Source: Bacteroidales bacterium
Lineage (GTDB): Bacteria; Bacteroidota; Bacteroidia; Bacteroidales; WCHB1-69
NCBI GenBank assembly: GCA_017394765.1
Contig: JAFPXF010000061.1
Location: forward strand, 1-7,572
Direction: 5' to 3'
DNA length: 7,572 nucleotides
Shown here: positions 7,227-7,572 of the stretch, one piece after another
Numbering within the stretch: position 1 is the first letter of the stretch
Layout of the letters: every line of letters begins with the position of its first letter
Program-made: the position numbers and the translations under genes
The notes under the pieces: model-generated
Told to the model about the DNA's origin: nothing
Database searches by the model: none
What the model saw: only the letters and a program-made list of their open reading frames with translations

Positions 7227-7321
7227 TATATACTTGTTGACAGAAAAAAAATTTAGATTTGCCTAAAAATTCGTAGTATATTTGTAGTAGGTAATATTTA
7301 GGCAATGATATAGATGTTGAC
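7227..7321. repeat. Spaced direct repeat (two 15-nt copies 80 nt apart) upstream of the operon
   Basis: TATATACTTGTTGAC (7227-7241) and GATATAGATGTTGAC (7307-7321) match at 12 of 15 positions, including a shared TGTTGAC. The spacing is exactly 80 nt. They could be two binding sites for one regulator or simply part of repeated sequence; the AT-rich half adds little weight. Confidence 0.35.
7259..7305. promoter_or_regulatory. Second inverted repeat upstream of the operon
   Basis: TTGCCTAAAAAT (7259-7270) pairs with the reverse complement of 7294-7305 at 11 of 12 positions, nine of them contiguous (TTGCCTAAA / TTTAGGCAA), around a 23-nt interior. The interior holds GTAGTA (7273-7278) and GTAGTAGG (7284-7291). 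It may be a second operator or an RNA hairpin of a rightward transcript. It lies about 80-130 nt upstream of the tetR start. Confidence 0.4.
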
Positions 7322-7343
7322 CTATATTTTGGGGAATTATATA

Positions 7344-7362
7344 TCTGATGGCACAAATCAGG
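7344..7362 (+). repeat. Small hairpin conserved between the two repeat copies
   Basis: TCTGAT and ATCAGG flank a 7-nt loop, giving five Watson-Crick pairs plus an outer T-G wobble. It is the counterpart of the CCTGAT/ATCAGG hairpin at 408-426. Between the copies the stem keeps its pairing while one pair changes from C-G to T-G, and two of the three substitutions lie in the loop. Confidence 0.5.
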
Positions 7363-7392
7363 GCTTTTGCATCTTTTTTTATTTGGGCGTGC

Positions 7393-7450
7393 CGGCGCGG
7401 CGGCGGGAATTATGTCACATTCGCACACGCCATCAAAAGCCGCCGCGCCG
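7393..7450. repeat. 12-bp GC-rich inverted repeat inside the right-end element
   Basis: CGGCGCGGCGGC (7393-7404) is the exact reverse complement of GCCGCCGCGCCG (7439-7450). The 34-nt interior is less GC-rich. A second pairing, GGCGTG (7386-7391) with CACGCC (7426-7431), could compete with it. Such a stem would be very stable in RNA and could slow transcription or replication. Confidence 0.7.
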
Positions 7451-7470
7451 TCGGGCTTTCCGCTCCAATA

Positions 7471-7558
7471 ATTTTGGTTTAAGACCACCACCATTCCGCG
7501 AGACGCGAAGCGTCAAGCGGAACCTCCGTCTCGCCAGGGAACGCGCTCCCACCAAAAT
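7471..7558. repeat. Nested inverted repeats with a two-part hairpin at the right end
   Basis: Outer arms ATTTTGGT (7471-7478) and ACCAAAAT (7551-7558) are perfect complements. Inside, 7494-7522 folds as TTCCGC / GCGGAA (6 bp), a small GA/AA internal loop, then GACGC / GCGTC (5 bp) closed by a GAA loop. A competing 8-bp pair, GCGAGACG (7498-7505) with CGTCTCGC (7527-7534), would break that hairpin. GGGA/TCCC (7537-7550) can form another short stem. The arrangement looks like structured RNA or a palindromic mobile repeat, not coding DNA. Confidence 0.6.
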
Positions 7559-7572
7559 CATTTCCGCTTCAA

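Larger units (their letters stand above)
7335..7572 (+). repeat. Long copy of the dispersed repeat, structured, running off the window
   Basis: The first 29 nt (7335-7363) match minus-strand 435-407 at 26 positions, and 7386-7397 matches 388-377 perfectly. Beyond that this copy continues with nested palindromes: a 12-bp GC-rich pair, an 8-bp outer pair and a two-part hairpin (listed separately). TTTCCGCTCCAA at 7457-7468 recurs as TTTCCGCTTCAA at 7561-7572 (11 of 12). No plausible ORF crosses it. From memory, sequence of this style (GGGCGTGCCGGCG, then a variable palindrome, then GTCGGGCTTTCCGCT) recurs between genes of many Bacteroidales, but I cannot name an established family. Together with the regulatory segment on its left, this accounts for the gene-free stretch from 7178 to the end. 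Confidence 0.7.

Noticed and set aside
7237..7242. TTGACA resembling a sigma70 -35 box
   Set aside because: No matching -10 element lies downstream at 16-18 nt, and Bacteroidota primary promoters do not use this consensus.
7254..7284. Two plus-strand TAnnTTTG matches (TAGATTTG 7254-7261, TATATTTG 7277-7284) suggesting a rightward promoter
   Set aside because: The -33 spacing is poor (17 and 15 nt to TTG/TTTG), the region is highly AT-rich, and no gene follows in the window. A transcript of the repeat element cannot be excluded but is not supported.
7174..7494. A 106-codon minus-strand open frame upstream of tetR
   Set aside because: It runs through the repeat element, both palindromes and the promoter region, overlaps the tetR start by a few bases, and its translation has no family resemblance or sensible composition.
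7335..7572. Possible CRISPR array or tRNA in the hairpin-rich right end
   Set aside because: No regularly spaced identical repeats with unique spacers, and no cloverleaf with a TTC-type T-loop and CCA-side stem could be traced.

Overview
The window looks like a Bacteroidales-type (Bacteroidota) chromosome segment. Three things point there: a type IX secretion 'gliding motility-associated' C-terminal domain at the left edge, a TAnnTTTG-type promoter element in place of a sigma70 -10 box, and gene starts preceded by A-rich sequence rather than strong Shine-Dalgarno sites. Genus cannot be set from the sequence alone; a gut or oral Prevotella/Bacteroides relative is a reasonable guess.

Layout. 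Positions 2-271 (+) are the 3' end of a large secreted protein that carries a T9SS type B sorting domain. Positions 272-450 are non-coding: AT-rich degenerate tandem repeats, then a truncated copy of a dispersed repeat (377-435, minus orientation). From 7177 leftward to 451, all on the minus strand and tightly spaced (gaps of 12, 12, 42 and 43 nt), lies a five-gene tripartite efflux operon: TetR-family regulator, small lipoprotein of unknown function, periplasmic membrane fusion protein (MFP), RND inner-membrane pump and TolC-like outer-membrane channel. The last 395 nt (7178-7572) hold no convincing gene. They contain the operon control region, with a 10-bp perfect inverted repeat covering the putative -7 box and reaching the tetR start codon, followed by a second palindrome, a spaced direct repeat, and a longer copy of the same dispersed repeat (7335 to the window end, plus orientation) with several nested hairpins.

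How the genes work together. The pump, MFP and channel should form one proton-driven complex exporting substrates across both membranes. The TetR protein heads its own operon and probably represses it through the palindrome at its start codon, with an unknown ligand, possibly a pump substrate, relieving repression. The lipoprotein gene sits between regulator and MFP and is presumably co-transcribed, so it may be an accessory or envelope-stress component; its sequence does not reveal a function.

The most notable non-genic observation is that the efflux operon is bracketed by two related copies of one repeat in inverted, outward-facing orientation. They match at 26 of 29 positions in the core, and a small hairpin is preserved in both copies, one base pair changing from C-G to T-G.
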